From DASVTR01 sp036382855 (lineage in GTDB: Bacteria; Acidobacteriota; Blastocatellia; Pyrinomonadales; Pyrinomonadaceae), in NCBI GenBank assembly GCA_036382855.1, contig DASVPO010000004.1:66732-130731 (forward strand): a stretch of 64,000 nt of DNA, written 5' to 3'. Shown piece after piece: positions 1 to 8,726 of the stretch (position 1 is its first letter; each line of letters opens with the position of its first letter). The notes under the pieces are model-generated. The model saw nothing but the letters and a program-made list of their open reading frames with translations. It was not told the DNA's origin and searched no databases. The position numbers were made by a program, and so were the translations under genes.

Positions 1-604
1 CCTGCGCGATGAGCGTGCGTTTGCTGAAAGAACTGGCGACCACTATTTTCTTCGCCAGCTTGTGCTCGCGACGTTCACATTCAAGGACTTCCGGCAAACG
101 CGTCTCAATCTCCGCCTGCCATGCAGGATAGCGCTTCGCCACGCCCTGCATGATGCTTTCATTCGCCAGCGGATGAGAGATGCTCTGGTCCAGAAAGAAA
201 GGCTTCCCCGCATCTTCAGCCCGCTCGGCCAGCAGCCATGAGGAAGTATCGAAGCCGATGACGGCTGTCGCCTTTCGCAACGAGCCGGCTGGAATCTTCT
301 GTTGAAAAGCGCGGTTGCGTTGATGAAAGACATGCTGCTGCGGCTCTCCGTCGCGCAGGCGTTTGAGTGCCTTCCATTCAATTAAAGGCATCGTTCGCAA
401 ACTGCGCGACGGAACACCACGCAGCACTCGATTCGCTACCTTCCGTCGTAAACCCGACGGGAGATAGTCCGTAAAAAGCTGGCCGGTCAGGCTATCGGTC
501 GGCACGGCGAAGCCTGTCCAGAATTGATAGAGCGAATCATGGCGCGCGAGTTGTCGCGCCAGTTGATGCGAATATTGTGTGCCCGGATGCGCTAAGAGAA
601 CCAT
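1..604 (-). CDS. Glycosyltransferase family 4, N-terminal part (cut by window edge)
   Basis: I translated this by hand because the reading frame runs off the left edge with no stop; 201 residues are visible. The start is the ATG at 604-602, giving MVLLAHPGTQYSHQLARQL. A Rossmann-like N-terminus is followed by GFDTSSWLLAERA and, at the edge, VVASSFSKRTLIAQ, which matches the 'S-F-x-K-x-x-L' segment of GT4/GT-B enzymes just before the second domain. The nucleotide-sugar-binding C-terminal domain lies outside the window. As the most distal visible gene of the polysaccharide operon it probably adds one sugar to the repeat unit on the cytoplasmic side. Donor and acceptor cannot be read from this part. 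Confidence 0.75.
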   Translation of the reverse strand, partial: MVLLAHPGTQYSHQLARQLARHDSLYQFWTGFAVPTDSLTGQLFTDYLPSGLRRKVANRVLRGVPSRSLRTMPLIEWKALKRLRDGEPQQHVFHQRNRAFQQKIPAGSLRKATAVIGFDTSSWLLAERAEDAGKPFFLDQSISHPLANESIMQGVAKRYPAWQAEIETRLPEVLECERREHKLAKKIVVASSFSKRTLIAQ

Positions 605-652
605 GTGCGACACTGGACTTCAGTTATGTTGAAACTTCAAAATGAGCCGCGC

Positions 653-1324
653 CTAGTTTCGCGTTAACGATGGTTCTGCGACGAGCCAGCGGTTGTGCTC
701 GATGGGGCGCTGCTCCGGCAGCAGAACGCGCCAAGGCGCGTTGTAAATAATGCGTGTTTGATAACCGTGTGCTTCGAGCCATTCGATGCAGCCAGCTTCC
801 AACTCTTTCGAGTGTGTCTCGATGAGCCAGCGCAAATCGCTCAGATGGTCGCAGCCTTCGGCGCTGCGCAGCAGTTCAACCTCTCCGCCGTCAATATCAA
901 CTTTGAGGAAAACCGGCTTGGGTAAATCTTTGACGAGGTCGCTAATCGAAACGAAGCCGTCGCCCAAGCCGACGAACCTGCGCTCCGCTGTAAAGCGTTC
1001 GCCAGTTTCGTAGCCGTTGGCACGCGCGTTCAGAATCAACTGCTCCATTGGTGGGCCGGGTTCGCAGGCGACGACGCGCTCTGCGTTTGATTGCAGAAAC
1101 GCCATCGTGTAGTAGCCGTCGTTTGCGCCGACATCAATCAAGCTCCGGCAAGCGGGGATGAAACGACGGAAGGCCGCAATGAGTTCGCGCTCGTCGAGTC
1201 CCCAGTAGCGTTGAGATTGATGCGCGAGGTCGAGTTCCATCAACATGCCTTTGGCGAGCCCGCCGCGCAGGCGTCGTAGCTGGCGACCGCTGGGGACGAG
1301 CATGCGCTTGATAGCTTGTTTCAT
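653..1324 (-). CDS. FkbM family SAM-dependent methyltransferase
   Basis: A 223-residue protein with the SAM-binding glycine motif SLIDVGANDG at residues 61-70, the acidic residue after strand 2 (VVACEPG, about 84-90) and the FkbM signature KVDIDGGE at about 141-148. FkbM-type enzymes O-methylate sugars or other hydroxyls. Here, inside a glycan operon, a sugar hydroxyl is the likely target, but the substrate is inferred. The start codon overlaps the stop of the upstream acyltransferase (ATGA at 1321-1324), so the two are probably translationally coupled. It is one of three FkbM members in the operon (see 4721 and 7803) and the shortest of them. Confidence 0.88.
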   Translation of the reverse strand: MKQAIKRMLVPSGRQLRRLRGGLAKGMLMELDLAHQSQRYWGLDERELIAAFRRFIPACRSLIDVGANDGYYTMAFLQSNAERVVACEPGPPMEQLILNARANGYETGERFTAERRFVGLGDGFVSISDLVKDLPKPVFLKVDIDGGEVELLRSAEGCDHLSDLRWLIETHSKELEAGCIEWLEAHGYQTRIIYNAPWRVLLPEQRPIEHNRWLVAEPSLTRN

Positions 1325-1902
1325 TTTCCTGCCGCCGCCTGTTCGAGTGTTTTCTGCAAACGCGCCGGAACGCCCGCGATGATGGAGCCAGCGGGAAAAC
1401 TTTTTGTAACGACCGCGCCAGCGCCAACAACGCAGTAGTCTCCAAGCCGGACATCTTTAAGGATGACTGCCTTCGCGCCAATCCAGCAGCCGTTGCCAAT
1501 CACAACACGGCCAGCCTGCATCGGCTGTTCGGCGGGCAGCACGCCGTAGCCGAAGGTGTGGTTGGCGTCTGTGATGTAGATGTCTGGGCCAAACATGTTA
1601 TGGCTTCCAATCTCTATGTAGCCGCAGGCGTCAATCATTACGTTGCGATTAAAATAGTTTGAGTTACCGATGCGTATGCGAACGCCGTCGTAATCGGCGT
1701 CGAGCGGCCAGAGCCAGCAGCCTTCCGTGAAAGCGTTGAGGCTTCCGATTTCAATCTGCGCCAAGCGGCGGCAGCGCACCGCTTCCATGCGATTGCGGCT
1801 GCCGGATTTCAAGCCCAGGCGGCGGTAAGACCAGACGCGCAGGCGGCTCGCAAGGCCGCGCGGCGCTCTCAGCAGATGCGGCTCGAATCTCTGAAGACTC
1901 AT
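1321..1902 (-). CDS. Left-handed beta-helix (hexapeptide) acyltransferase
   Basis: This 193-residue protein has repeated hexapeptide turns through its second half (for example IGNSNYFNRNVMIDA, IGSHNMFGPDIYI, IGNGCWIGAKAVI, LGDYCVVGAGAVVTKSF). It ends with GSIIAGVPARLQK, the usual C-terminal signature of WcaF/CysE/NodL-like O-acetyltransferases. The His of ITDANHTFG is in place for catalysis. I chose the ATG at 1902 rather than an in-frame start 114 nt further upstream, because it overlaps the upstream glycosyltransferase stop as ATGA and gives the family's usual length. Likely role: O-acetylation of a sugar in the surface polysaccharide; acceptor unknown. Confidence 0.87.
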   Translation of the reverse strand: MSLQRFEPHLLRAPRGLASRLRVWSYRRLGLKSGSRNRMEAVRCRRLAQIEIGSLNAFTEGCWLWPLDADYDGVRIRIGNSNYFNRNVMIDACGYIEIGSHNMFGPDIYITDANHTFGYGVLPAEQPMQAGRVVIGNGCWIGAKAVILKDVRLGDYCVVGAGAVVTKSFPAGSIIAGVPARLQKTLEQAAAGK

Positions 1903-2750
1903 AAATGAGCGCGTGCGCGCCGCTGAAATTCGCGGAAGGCTGAAGGGCTGACGGGCCTGCGCGTCGGCGCGAGTTTCGCGAGCGAACGGAAGAAGAGAAA
2001 CATTCCCTGCGCGCATGGCTGCACGAAGCCGTTGCTCACGGCAAACCGTAGATGACTGAGAACCTTTCCCGGTATCAGCCAGAGCACCATCGGAGACGGG
2101 CAGCGACGGTAAGCGAAGACGAGGTCGTTGCAGACGTTGGAGCGCAACTGCGCGTGCGTGTCGCGCGCCAGCATAGCCTTATCGTGCCAGACGTGAACGC
2201 CCGGCAGATACAGTATCTCGTGTCCACGGTCAAGAAGCTGCACGCACAAATCTATCTCCTCGCTGCCGTAAAAACCGGGGCTTGGCGTGTAGTAGCCAAC
2301 CTCTTTGGCAGCCGAGAGCCGCAGCAGATGGCCGCAGCCGATGTACCTGTTGGTCGCGTAAGCGGCGCTGCGTTCCACTGGTTCGGGCCTATCGGGCGAC
2401 AGAATATCGTAAGCGAGCGCAGCAACTTCGGGGCGTTCACTTAAGAGCTTAACGCCGAGCGAGATTTCGTCGCCCTTGATAAACCACGCATCATCGTCGA
2501 GACTGAAATAAAAATCAGCATCCGTCTCGCTCATCAACTGGTTACGCGCGGGCAGGTAGCCCTGCTGCTTTTCGACGCGATACCAGCGCACCTGCGGAAA
2601 GCGCGCCTGCAACTCTCTAGTGCCGTCCGTAGAGGCATCGTCAAAGACAGCCACTTCCTTCAAAGGATAATCCTGGTCCAGCGCAGACTGGATCGCCTTC
2701 GGCAAGATGGACGCGCGATTGTGCGTTGTAATCCCTATCAGAACTTTCAT
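1899..2750 (-). CDS. GT2 family glycosyltransferase
   Basis: A 283-residue GT-A enzyme. The N-terminus MKVLIGITTHNR is followed by VAVFDDASTDGTRE (nucleotide-binding Asp) at about 33-46. The metal-binding DxD-type motif appears as YFSLDDDAWF near residue 82, and GSEEIDLCVQLLDRGHEI near 165-182 supplies the catalytic-base region. It should transfer a sugar from a nucleotide donor on the cytoplasmic face. The ATG overlaps the stop of the upstream double-GT2 gene (2747-2750), and its own stop overlaps the acyltransferase start, so the gene sits in a chain of coupled cistrons. Donor and acceptor are not predictable. Confidence 0.9.
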   Translation of the reverse strand: MKVLIGITTHNRASILPKAIQSALDQDYPLKEVAVFDDASTDGTRELQARFPQVRWYRVEKQQGYLPARNQLMSETDADFYFSLDDDAWFIKGDEISLGVKLLSERPEVAALAYDILSPDRPEPVERSAAYATNRYIGCGHLLRLSAAKEVGYYTPSPGFYGSEEIDLCVQLLDRGHEILYLPGVHVWHDKAMLARDTHAQLRSNVCNDLVFAYRRCPSPMVLWLIPGKVLSHLRFAVSNGFVQPCAQGMFLFFRSLAKLAPTRRPVSPSAFREFQRRARAHL

Positions 2751-4717
2751 ACTGAGGAGGGCGAGACCCTTGAGCGAGAGTTTTTCGTCAAGACCGCAGG
2801 GATGGCCGTCAGCTTGCCTAACAGGATGGCTGGCAGAGAAACCCAGCCGCGCAATGAAACCAGACGGCTCGCAGCAATGAACGTTTCCAGAAACGCAAGC
2901 TTCGCGTAGTCCTTAAGGCCGCGCCGGTTTAAGATTTGCGTCATCACGTAATGACGATTAACAAGCTCCATGCGTGCCATCGCAAAGGCACTCTTCTTAT
3001 AGTCTGCGGGCTGCGTGTCGTGAAAGATACGCGCGTGGCGCGCGTTCGCGAGTTTCCATTTCTGCCCGACGCGCAACGAGAGCGCGACATCCTCAAGATA
3101 TGAATAGCCTTTGAATTGAGCCGGAAAAAGAGGCTCTGGCAACGCCGCACGACGGTAGAGCGTGCAGGTCGTATTCAACCATTCGACGGGCACGCAAGCA
3201 GGCAGCTTTTCATCATCTTCGGGCAGCAGATTGAAAGCCGGGCCGATACATTTTCCGGCGTAGGATTCTTCGTGATGGCCGTGAAGCACGCGAAAGACAG
3301 TGCGGCTGACGCGGCCGGGCGGAAAGTAGCGTTGATTGGTAATCATCGCGTTGACGCCGCCCAGTTTGGCATCGCTGTTTAGAGCTTCCCAGAGATGCTT
3401 GAGGCAGTCGTCCTCTAAAATCACGTCGTCGTCTAGAAACCAGATTGTCTCTTCAGACGCTTCCGCTATGGCCTGACTACGCTGCGCGGCCGCGCCGGTC
3501 GTAGTCGCTTTCCGATAGACAATCTTCGTGGAGAGGCCGGGAATGTCTATTGTCTCGCAGAGTCGCTTCGTCTCGTCCGCTTCGGATGCGTCAACGATAA
3601 TCATCTCCGCTGGCTGCATGGACTGCTGCGCGAGGCTTTCCAGCATTTGCTTGAGCGGCCCACGACGGTTGAGCGTCGGGACGACCGCCGAAACCGGCAG
3701 CACAGTTGCCTGCACGGCAGCAGGTTTAACTTTCCGCTCAGTTCTCACAAGAGACGGCTCGCTCGGATACTTGACCGTCAACAACACTGGCAGCGCCTTC
3801 AGTTTTCCTGTCAGCACGAACGGCAACTGCTTCCACTCCTTCGCCGTTTTGAGCGCCGTCACGTTACCAAAGACTTCAAGCAGCATGAGTTTCAAATGGT
3901 CGCTCAAACGACGACGACCAAGCAGGCTCGTCATCAGGTAGTGGCGATTAACGAGTTCGACTTTCGAGGCGGCCGTGATGTCTGCCTTATGGATGCCGGG
4001 CTGCGTGTCGTGAAAAATACGCGCTGTGCGCGCGTTCGCGAGTTTCCAATGACGTGCGACGCGCAAGGAGAGCGCGAGGTCTTCCTGCGGGAAGGCCGGA
4101 ATCCGCAAGCCGCTCTTTAACTGGTGCGAGATAAACGGGGGGTCCGGCAGCGCCGCACGGCGATAGAGCGTGCAGGTCGTATTGAGCCATTCGACTTCAA
4201 CAACTTCGGGTAAATCTTCCCTGTCTTCAGGCAGCAGGTTAACGGCCGGGCCAATGCATTTTCCGGCGTATGAATCGAGCGATTGCCCGTAGAGGATGCG
4301 GAAGAGCGTGCGGCTGGCGCGTCCCGGCGGCAGGTAACGCTGGTTGGTAATCAGGGCGTTGACGCCGCCAATACGCTCGTCGCTGTTGAGTGCCTGCCAG
4401 AGTCGTATGATGCATTCAGGCTCAAGGATTATATCGTCGTCAAGAAAAAGCACAGCGTCCTGTGTGACGTAAGACATGGCCTGATTGCGCTGCTCGACCG
4501 CCCCGGCCACATGCGCGCGGTGATAAACGACGCGGCTCTCTAAGCCCGGAATCTTCATCGCGCACAATTCTGCCGTCTCTTCAGACGTGGAAGCATCAAC
4601 CACGACAATCTCGACGGGCTGCGCCGATTGCTCCGCAATGCTGCGGAACACTCTTTCGAGCGGTGCTCGACGATTGCGCGTCGGAATCAGACCTGAAACT
4701 GGTAAAACCTGAGCCAT
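2747..4717 (-). CDS. Tandem-duplicated GT2 glycosyltransferase (two GT-A domains)
   Basis: The 656-residue protein contains two full GT2 domains, about residues 1-325 and 333-656. They align end to end: VLPVSGLIPTRNRRAPL against VLPVSAVVPTLNRRGPL; VVVDAST against IIVDASE; LFLDDDIILE against WFLDDDVILE; SYAGKCIGPAVNLLPED against SYAGKCIGPAFNLLPED; VEWLNTTCTLYRRAALP in both. Both keep the DDD metal motif and the C-terminal ARIFHDTQP segment, so both look catalytically competent. The halves differ clearly along their length, so this is an old internal duplication, not an assembly artefact. It may add two sugars in succession, as in bifunctional polymerising GTs, but that is inference. No membrane segment is seen. 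Confidence 0.88.
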   Translation of the reverse strand: MAQVLPVSGLIPTRNRRAPLERVFRSIAEQSAQPVEIVVVDASTSEETAELCAMKIPGLESRVVYHRAHVAGAVEQRNQAMSYVTQDAVLFLDDDIILEPECIIRLWQALNSDERIGGVNALITNQRYLPPGRASRTLFRILYGQSLDSYAGKCIGPAVNLLPEDREDLPEVVEVEWLNTTCTLYRRAALPDPPFISHQLKSGLRIPAFPQEDLALSLRVARHWKLANARTARIFHDTQPGIHKADITAASKVELVNRHYLMTSLLGRRRLSDHLKLMLLEVFGNVTALKTAKEWKQLPFVLTGKLKALPVLLTVKYPSEPSLVRTERKVKPAAVQATVLPVSAVVPTLNRRGPLKQMLESLAQQSMQPAEMIIVDASEADETKRLCETIDIPGLSTKIVYRKATTTGAAAQRSQAIAEASEETIWFLDDDVILEDDCLKHLWEALNSDAKLGGVNAMITNQRYFPPGRVSRTVFRVLHGHHEESYAGKCIGPAFNLLPEDDEKLPACVPVEWLNTTCTLYRRAALPEPLFPAQFKGYSYLEDVALSLRVGQKWKLANARHARIFHDTQPADYKKSAFAMARMELVNRHYVMTQILNRRGLKDYAKLAFLETFIAASRLVSLRGWVSLPAILLGKLTAIPAVLTKNSRSRVSPSSV

Positions 4718-4720
4718 CTT

Positions 4721-5617
4721 TTAAGCCTGCGTTTGAAACGAGCCGAGCATGGAGGAAGCTGCTCTAAAGGCTTCAGACCAACGCTCTTTTCCGAGCGGCG
4801 TGCGCGGCACGGCGAAGATGTTGCAGACCCAATCAATCTCCGTTAAATCCGCAACCGGCTCGCCAAAGCCCATCCGTTGTCCCTCAAAATCATCAACATA
4901 GAAAAGCTCGTAGTCTGCCAACTGCTCCGCCAGTTCGAAGACGCTTGAACGGCACTCGGAAAGCGTGACGGGATTCGATTCCAGACAGAGCGCCGGCGCT
5001 TCGTCTCCCGATAAAATCCGACTGCCGCCACGCAAGACGTTAACCTCGTGTCCTTCAACATCAATCTTGACGAGCGTGGGCGCTCGGCCAATCACAGTTT
5101 CCAGACGGTCCAGCGTAAGCGTCGGACACCAGGCGGTTTTATCGCCCGCGCGAGCGTTACGCTCATCCGTGTTTATCTGTGCAAACATCGTGTCCCATTC
5201 CGAATAGGTGATGCGCGTCAGGGTCGTCGTGTCGGAGAGCGCGCCGCAGATTGGATAAACGGAGTCTTCGAGTTTGAGCAAGCGTATGGAATTAGTCAGC
5301 CTTTGAAAGGTTAAAGGAACAGGCTCGAAACTGAAAATTTGCGGCCGCTGCTCGCGAAGCAACTGGGCCAACTGCGTAGCGACGAAGCCGACGTTGCCGC
5401 CAACATCAACTATGACCGGCCCTGCAAACTGCCTGCACCAGCTCGCCATCAGTACGATTTCGCTGCGGCTCGCCGCGAAGTTGTAATACGGGTTCTCTCC
5501 GTTTGAATCGCCCAGATGACAGATAAAAGGCTGATTGATTCCGCTCCGCGCGCGAAAGTGTTTGACGCCGAGTTTTCTGAAAAGCTTGATGGTCAAGAGA
5601 CGCAGGGCCGTGCTCAT
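4721..5617 (-). CDS. FkbM family SAM-dependent methyltransferase
   Basis: About 298 residues when started at the internal ATG (MSTALRLL) that overlaps the upstream stop as ATGA. A longer in-frame start would overlap the CgeB-like gene by some 60 nt with no clear ribosome site. The SAM motif is VIVDVGGNVGFVA; IFSFEPVPLTF carries the acidic ribose-binding residue; the FkbM motif is LVKIDVEGHEVNVL. The C-terminal part (LCLESNPV, then LADYELFYVD) is typical of the family. It probably methylates a sugar hydroxyl in the glycan made by this locus. It is longer than the FkbM protein at 653 and not obviously a recent copy of it. Confidence 0.87.
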   Translation of the reverse strand: MSTALRLLTIKLFRKLGVKHFRARSGINQPFICHLGDSNGENPYYNFAASRSEIVLMASWCRQFAGPVIVDVGGNVGFVATQLAQLLREQRPQIFSFEPVPLTFQRLTNSIRLLKLEDSVYPICGALSDTTTLTRITYSEWDTMFAQINTDERNARAGDKTAWCPTLTLDRLETVIGRAPTLVKIDVEGHEVNVLRGGSRILSGDEAPALCLESNPVTLSECRSSVFELAEQLADYELFYVDDFEGQRMGFGEPVADLTEIDWVCNIFAVPRTPLGKERWSEAFRAASSMLGSFQTQA

Positions 5618-6846
5618 GCGACTCTTCCGGGCAGCCCAACCTCCCGCAAGAGTTGCTGGAATCTGCGCTCCCACGTATGGTCGCGGCGCGCTCGCTCGTA
5701 GCCCTTGGCCCTCAATTTTTCAGCCTGCGCGGGATGGGCCAGATAATATTCTGTCTTCTCGATAAGCTCTTCCGTGTTGCGGTAAACATCAATCTCTACG
5801 CCGGGCTCGTAAAACTCAAGTATCTCGTCGGAATAACCAGTCAGATAAGAGGCGCGGCACATCGGCGCTTCAAAATCGCGCAGGCGTACGTGCGGAATCA
5901 ACTCCGAGCCGGGTCTTCCGTCTGCCCAGACGTTGCTGAAATTAAGGACGACTTCATAACGCGCAAACGTCTCGCTTATATTTCCGGCCACACCGCGTGC
6001 GGCCTTTTCGAGCAAAGGGTCAATGCTGCGCCTCTCCGTTCGATAGCGGACCTGATTAATCGTGCGTCGTGTTCCGCTCAGGATTCCGTGTGTGCCTAAG
6101 TTTTGCAGCGTTGCGTGTGCGTAGCTCGTGAGGCCGCCCGGTTTTTTCAGTCTGCGTCCAAGGTATTCGTCTTTCACCTCGAAGGGAAGCTGTTGATTGC
6201 CGTTGCCTGAATGTTGGGGCGTCCACCCGCTGCCGTAAATATCAACCGGCACGCCTTTGCTGATGAGCGCGGCCAGATGACGGTCGCGGTCTGCATAACG
6301 TTGGCCCACGAAGCAAGCTCTGGCCTCTCTCGCCACTCCCTCGACGGGATGATAAACCAGAGGGTCTGCTCCCATCTGCACCCAGACGGGATTCGCGCCC
6401 ACCTGCAAATAAGAGTCGCGCGCATCCTTCTCCGTGTGCCAAGCGAAATTGACGCTCGCAGAGATGGCGGCGACGAGCTCGAATTGATAAATGCTGTTGC
6501 AATAGAAATTGACGGTCGGAATATTGAGACGATGTATTTCCGCGAAGCCTTCGGGCGCAAAGTGTGCGTTGTAGAAATAACTGAGAAAGAGATCTACGGG
6601 CCGCTCCCGGTGAGCACGCCTCACTTCGTCAACAATCTTTTCCGTCACGAGCGCGCGGGCAGATAGTTCCTGCGGAGTGAATCCGTCAGGGATGTGCAGA
6701 AAGAGACTCGTGGGCAGCAAGTCCGTCTCGGATTCGACAATCTCATGGCCCAACTGCCGTAGGGCAGGATAGAAGTTTCCGCTCCACAAGCCGCCGTAAT
6801 AAAAGCGCGGGTCTATGGAATGACGAACCGCCGTAAAAATCCGCAT
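5614..6846 (-). CDS. CgeB-like glycosyltransferase family protein
   Basis: A 410-residue protein with two Rossmann-like halves. The N-terminal half has LFLSYFYNAHFAPEGFAEIHRL and FAWHTEKDARDSYLQ. The second half opens with CFVGQRYADRDRHLAALISKGVPVDIYGSGW, the pattern seen in spore-maturation CgeB and DUF3880-type GT-B proteins. Near the C-terminus are RLRDFEAPMCRASYLT, DEILEFYEPGVEIDVYRN and AHPAQAEKLRAKGYERA, matching the glycosyltransferase family 1-like C-terminal domain (PF13524 type). It likely transfers a sugar in the surface-polysaccharide pathway. Substrate unknown. It lies 6 nt downstream of the NanM-like methyltransferase gene. Confidence 0.8.
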   Translation of the reverse strand: MRIFTAVRHSIDPRFYYGGLWSGNFYPALRQLGHEIVESETDLLPTSLFLHIPDGFTPQELSARALVTEKIVDEVRRAHRERPVDLFLSYFYNAHFAPEGFAEIHRLNIPTVNFYCNSIYQFELVAAISASVNFAWHTEKDARDSYLQVGANPVWVQMGADPLVYHPVEGVAREARACFVGQRYADRDRHLAALISKGVPVDIYGSGWTPQHSGNGNQQLPFEVKDEYLGRRLKKPGGLTSYAHATLQNLGTHGILSGTRRTINQVRYRTERRSIDPLLEKAARGVAGNISETFARYEVVLNFSNVWADGRPGSELIPHVRLRDFEAPMCRASYLTGYSDEILEFYEPGVEIDVYRNTEELIEKTEYYLAHPAQAEKLRAKGYERARRDHTWERRFQQLLREVGLPGRVA

Positions 6847-6852
6847 CAGTGA

Positions 6853-7794
6853 CTACTTGAGGTTGCGCGTCCCGATTAAATAGTTGTTATCACCAAGATG
6901 CTCTATGCGCTCGTTTGTCCAGCGCACGTTGGGCTGGCGCGCAGACCAGCTTGCGAAGAAGTCGCGATTATCAACTTCTCCGAAGGCATCCTGATAACCG
7001 ATTAAATAGCTGCGCGCTCCAGCGACCAGCGGCAAAAATTCATCTCTCAATTCGAGCGGAGTCTCGCTCAAAGACCAGTTGGCGATGAACAGATCAATCG
7101 AGCGGTCTTCCAACCTCGTCTTTAACTCAGCGATGCTCGAAAGACAGACGACTCCCTGCCCTGATAATCCGTTTTGAGTTTCAGCAGCAACATTGACGCC
7201 ATTCATCTTCAGGTAGAAGCGTTGCAGCGCGGAGAATTCCGGCAAGTCGAAGATGAAGTAGCTGCCGTTGAAGCCGAGCTTGTGCGCGAGCAAACAGGTG
7301 CGCCCGTAGCCGCCGCCGAATTCGACGATAACTTTGAAATCCTCGATTGCTTTTCCGCTGTGCTCCTCAAAGCGGCTGAGGTTATAAGCTTGATGAATCA
7401 GGTTGCCGCTGCTCTCAGGATAATGTGGAAATTTGAGCGGCAGGCCCACCTTTGATTCAAGAGTCGCATCACGCCAGCGGCTCTCCCATTTATCGCTCCG
7501 CCGCAGGCTCTCAAGCGCCGGCACGATATACGGAGTGTTGCAGAAGAACATTGTGTTTCTGATGACTTCCCAGTTGAGGAAGCGGCGCGGGTCGTCGCGC
7601 AATATTTTTTCACGGATGAGGATGCGGTTGCGCGTCCAGAGGCTTTCGGCGTTCGTCTCCGAATCCGCAGGAGGCGAGAGGGGCGGAAGTTTTCTGATGC
7701 TCTCGCGTAGTTCGGCTATCAACTGCGCTTCCAGTTTGGTTGGCGGCGGCAGCAGCGTCACACGCAGCTTACGCACGATTCTTTCCAGCAGCAT
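6853..7794 (-). CDS. Putative sugar O-methyltransferase (NanM-like)
   Basis: A 313-residue protein resembling the 'putative sugar O-methyltransferase' family. An N-terminal helical part contains FFCNTPYIVPALESLRRSD. The SAM site follows at about residue 160 as VIVEFGGGYGRTCLLAH. FIFDLPEFSALQRFYL comes next, and the C-terminal half has LFIANWSLSETPLELRDEF and SYLIGYQDAFGE. It is not an FkbM protein, so this operon holds two unrelated types of methyltransferase. Probable role: O-methylation of a sugar in the polymer or its precursor. It is separated by 8 nt from the upstream FkbM gene and 6 nt from the downstream CgeB-like gene. Confidence 0.75.
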   Translation of the reverse strand: MLLERIVRKLRVTLLPPPTKLEAQLIAELRESIRKLPPLSPPADSETNAESLWTRNRILIREKILRDDPRRFLNWEVIRNTMFFCNTPYIVPALESLRRSDKWESRWRDATLESKVGLPLKFPHYPESSGNLIHQAYNLSRFEEHSGKAIEDFKVIVEFGGGYGRTCLLAHKLGFNGSYFIFDLPEFSALQRFYLKMNGVNVAAETQNGLSGQGVVCLSSIAELKTRLEDRSIDLFIANWSLSETPLELRDEFLPLVAGARSYLIGYQDAFGEVDNRDFFASWSARQPNVRWTNERIEHLGDNNYLIGTRNLK

Positions 7795-7802
7795 AAAAGT
7801 AT

Positions 7803-8726
7803 TCAGTGAGGACGTGAACGCAAATTCCTGAGCGTAGATTCCGAACGCTCTTCGGGTATCATCACCACGTTAACGTAAAGATTGCTCCAAACGTCTTCAT
7901 TGATAGCCGTCAGCTTTCGCGCCTGCGGGTCAAAGAGTCGGAGAGAATATTTGAACTGTTGGGCCAACTCTTTCAAATCTCCATGTGAAACTTCAAAACC
8001 GGCCCACGTGTGAGAGCCGTATTCGGTGATTATCAGGGGACGAAAATCCGATAGGAGTTTCGGAGCGGAGCGCAGCACGTCAAGCTCGCCGCCCTCTATG
8101 TCAATCTTCACGACATCAACTCTCGCGAGCTTTAAATTTGCCACCACATCGTCCAGCGTTTGCGCCTTGACCCGGAACGAATGGTCAGGATTGCCCGTCG
8201 CCAAGCCTTCCGCTCTGAGGCTCGAATAAACGTCCCAATCCTGCGGCATAAAAAGCTCTACTTCGCCTGTCCTTGAAGTCAGCGCGCAGTCAATCGGAAT
8301 CCCAAAGCCGTTGGCCCGCAAATTTCTTTCCAGCAGCTTGAAGGTACGCGGGTTGGCTTCGATGGAAACGACCGTGCCGCTTTTGCCGACGAGCGCGCCG
8401 GCCAGCACGGAGAAGTAGCCGACGTTTGCACCGCAATCTATGAACGTATCGCCGGGCCGCAAAGCGTGTTGCAGAAAGGTGCGAACTTCGGGTTCGTAGT
8501 GGTCAACGTCGGGCCAGAAGCAGCCCGTGAAAGCGTGTTTGTGTTCAAGCAGCAACGTGCCGCCGGTCGGCAGTTGATAAGCGAGCGGAGCGCCGGGCTT
8601 CACAGACCAGTACAACTGTCCGTAGCAATTGCGCGCCACGATGCGTGCCGCCTGCGCGGCAGCCGCCGGATTGGTCACACACTTTTTCAGGAAGCGCAGC
8701 AGATTCATTCTGCCCAAATTGCCCAT
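7803..8726 (-). CDS. FkbM family SAM-dependent methyltransferase
   Basis: A 307-residue protein. The SAM motif FIDCGANVGYFSVLAG lies near residue 114, the acidic residue in VVSIEANPRTFKLLERN, and the FkbM motif VVKIDIEGGELDVL near 210. The start at 8726 shares one base with the stop of the upstream ABC ATPase (TGATG), consistent with coupling. A second Met six codons in (MNLLRFLKK) is an alternative start. This is the first sugar-modifying gene after the exporter genes. Target assumed to be a sugar hydroxyl, by family and context only. Confidence 0.88.
   Translation of the reverse strand: MGNLGRMNLLRFLKKCVTNPAAAAQAARIVARNCYGQLYWSVKPGAPLAYQLPTGGTLLLEHKHAFTGCFWPDVDHYEPEVRTFLQHALRPGDTFIDCGANVGYFSVLAGALVGKSGTVVSIEANPRTFKLLERNLRANGFGIPIDCALTSRTGEVELFMPQDWDVYSSLRAEGLATGNPDHSFRVKAQTLDDVVANLKLARVDVVKIDIEGGELDVLRSAPKLLSDFRPLIITEYGSHTWAGFEVSHGDLKELAQQFKYSLRLFDPQARKLTAINEDVWSNLYVNVVMIPEERSESTLRNLRSRPH

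Noticed and set aside
43..381. 112-codon minus frame at the left edge
   Set aside because: The true gene there is the GT4 frame (1-604), which has no stop inside the window; the 112-codon frame is its out-of-frame shadow.
2747..4717. Assembly duplication of a GT2 gene
   Set aside because: The halves differ at many positions across their length, so the duplication is old and real.
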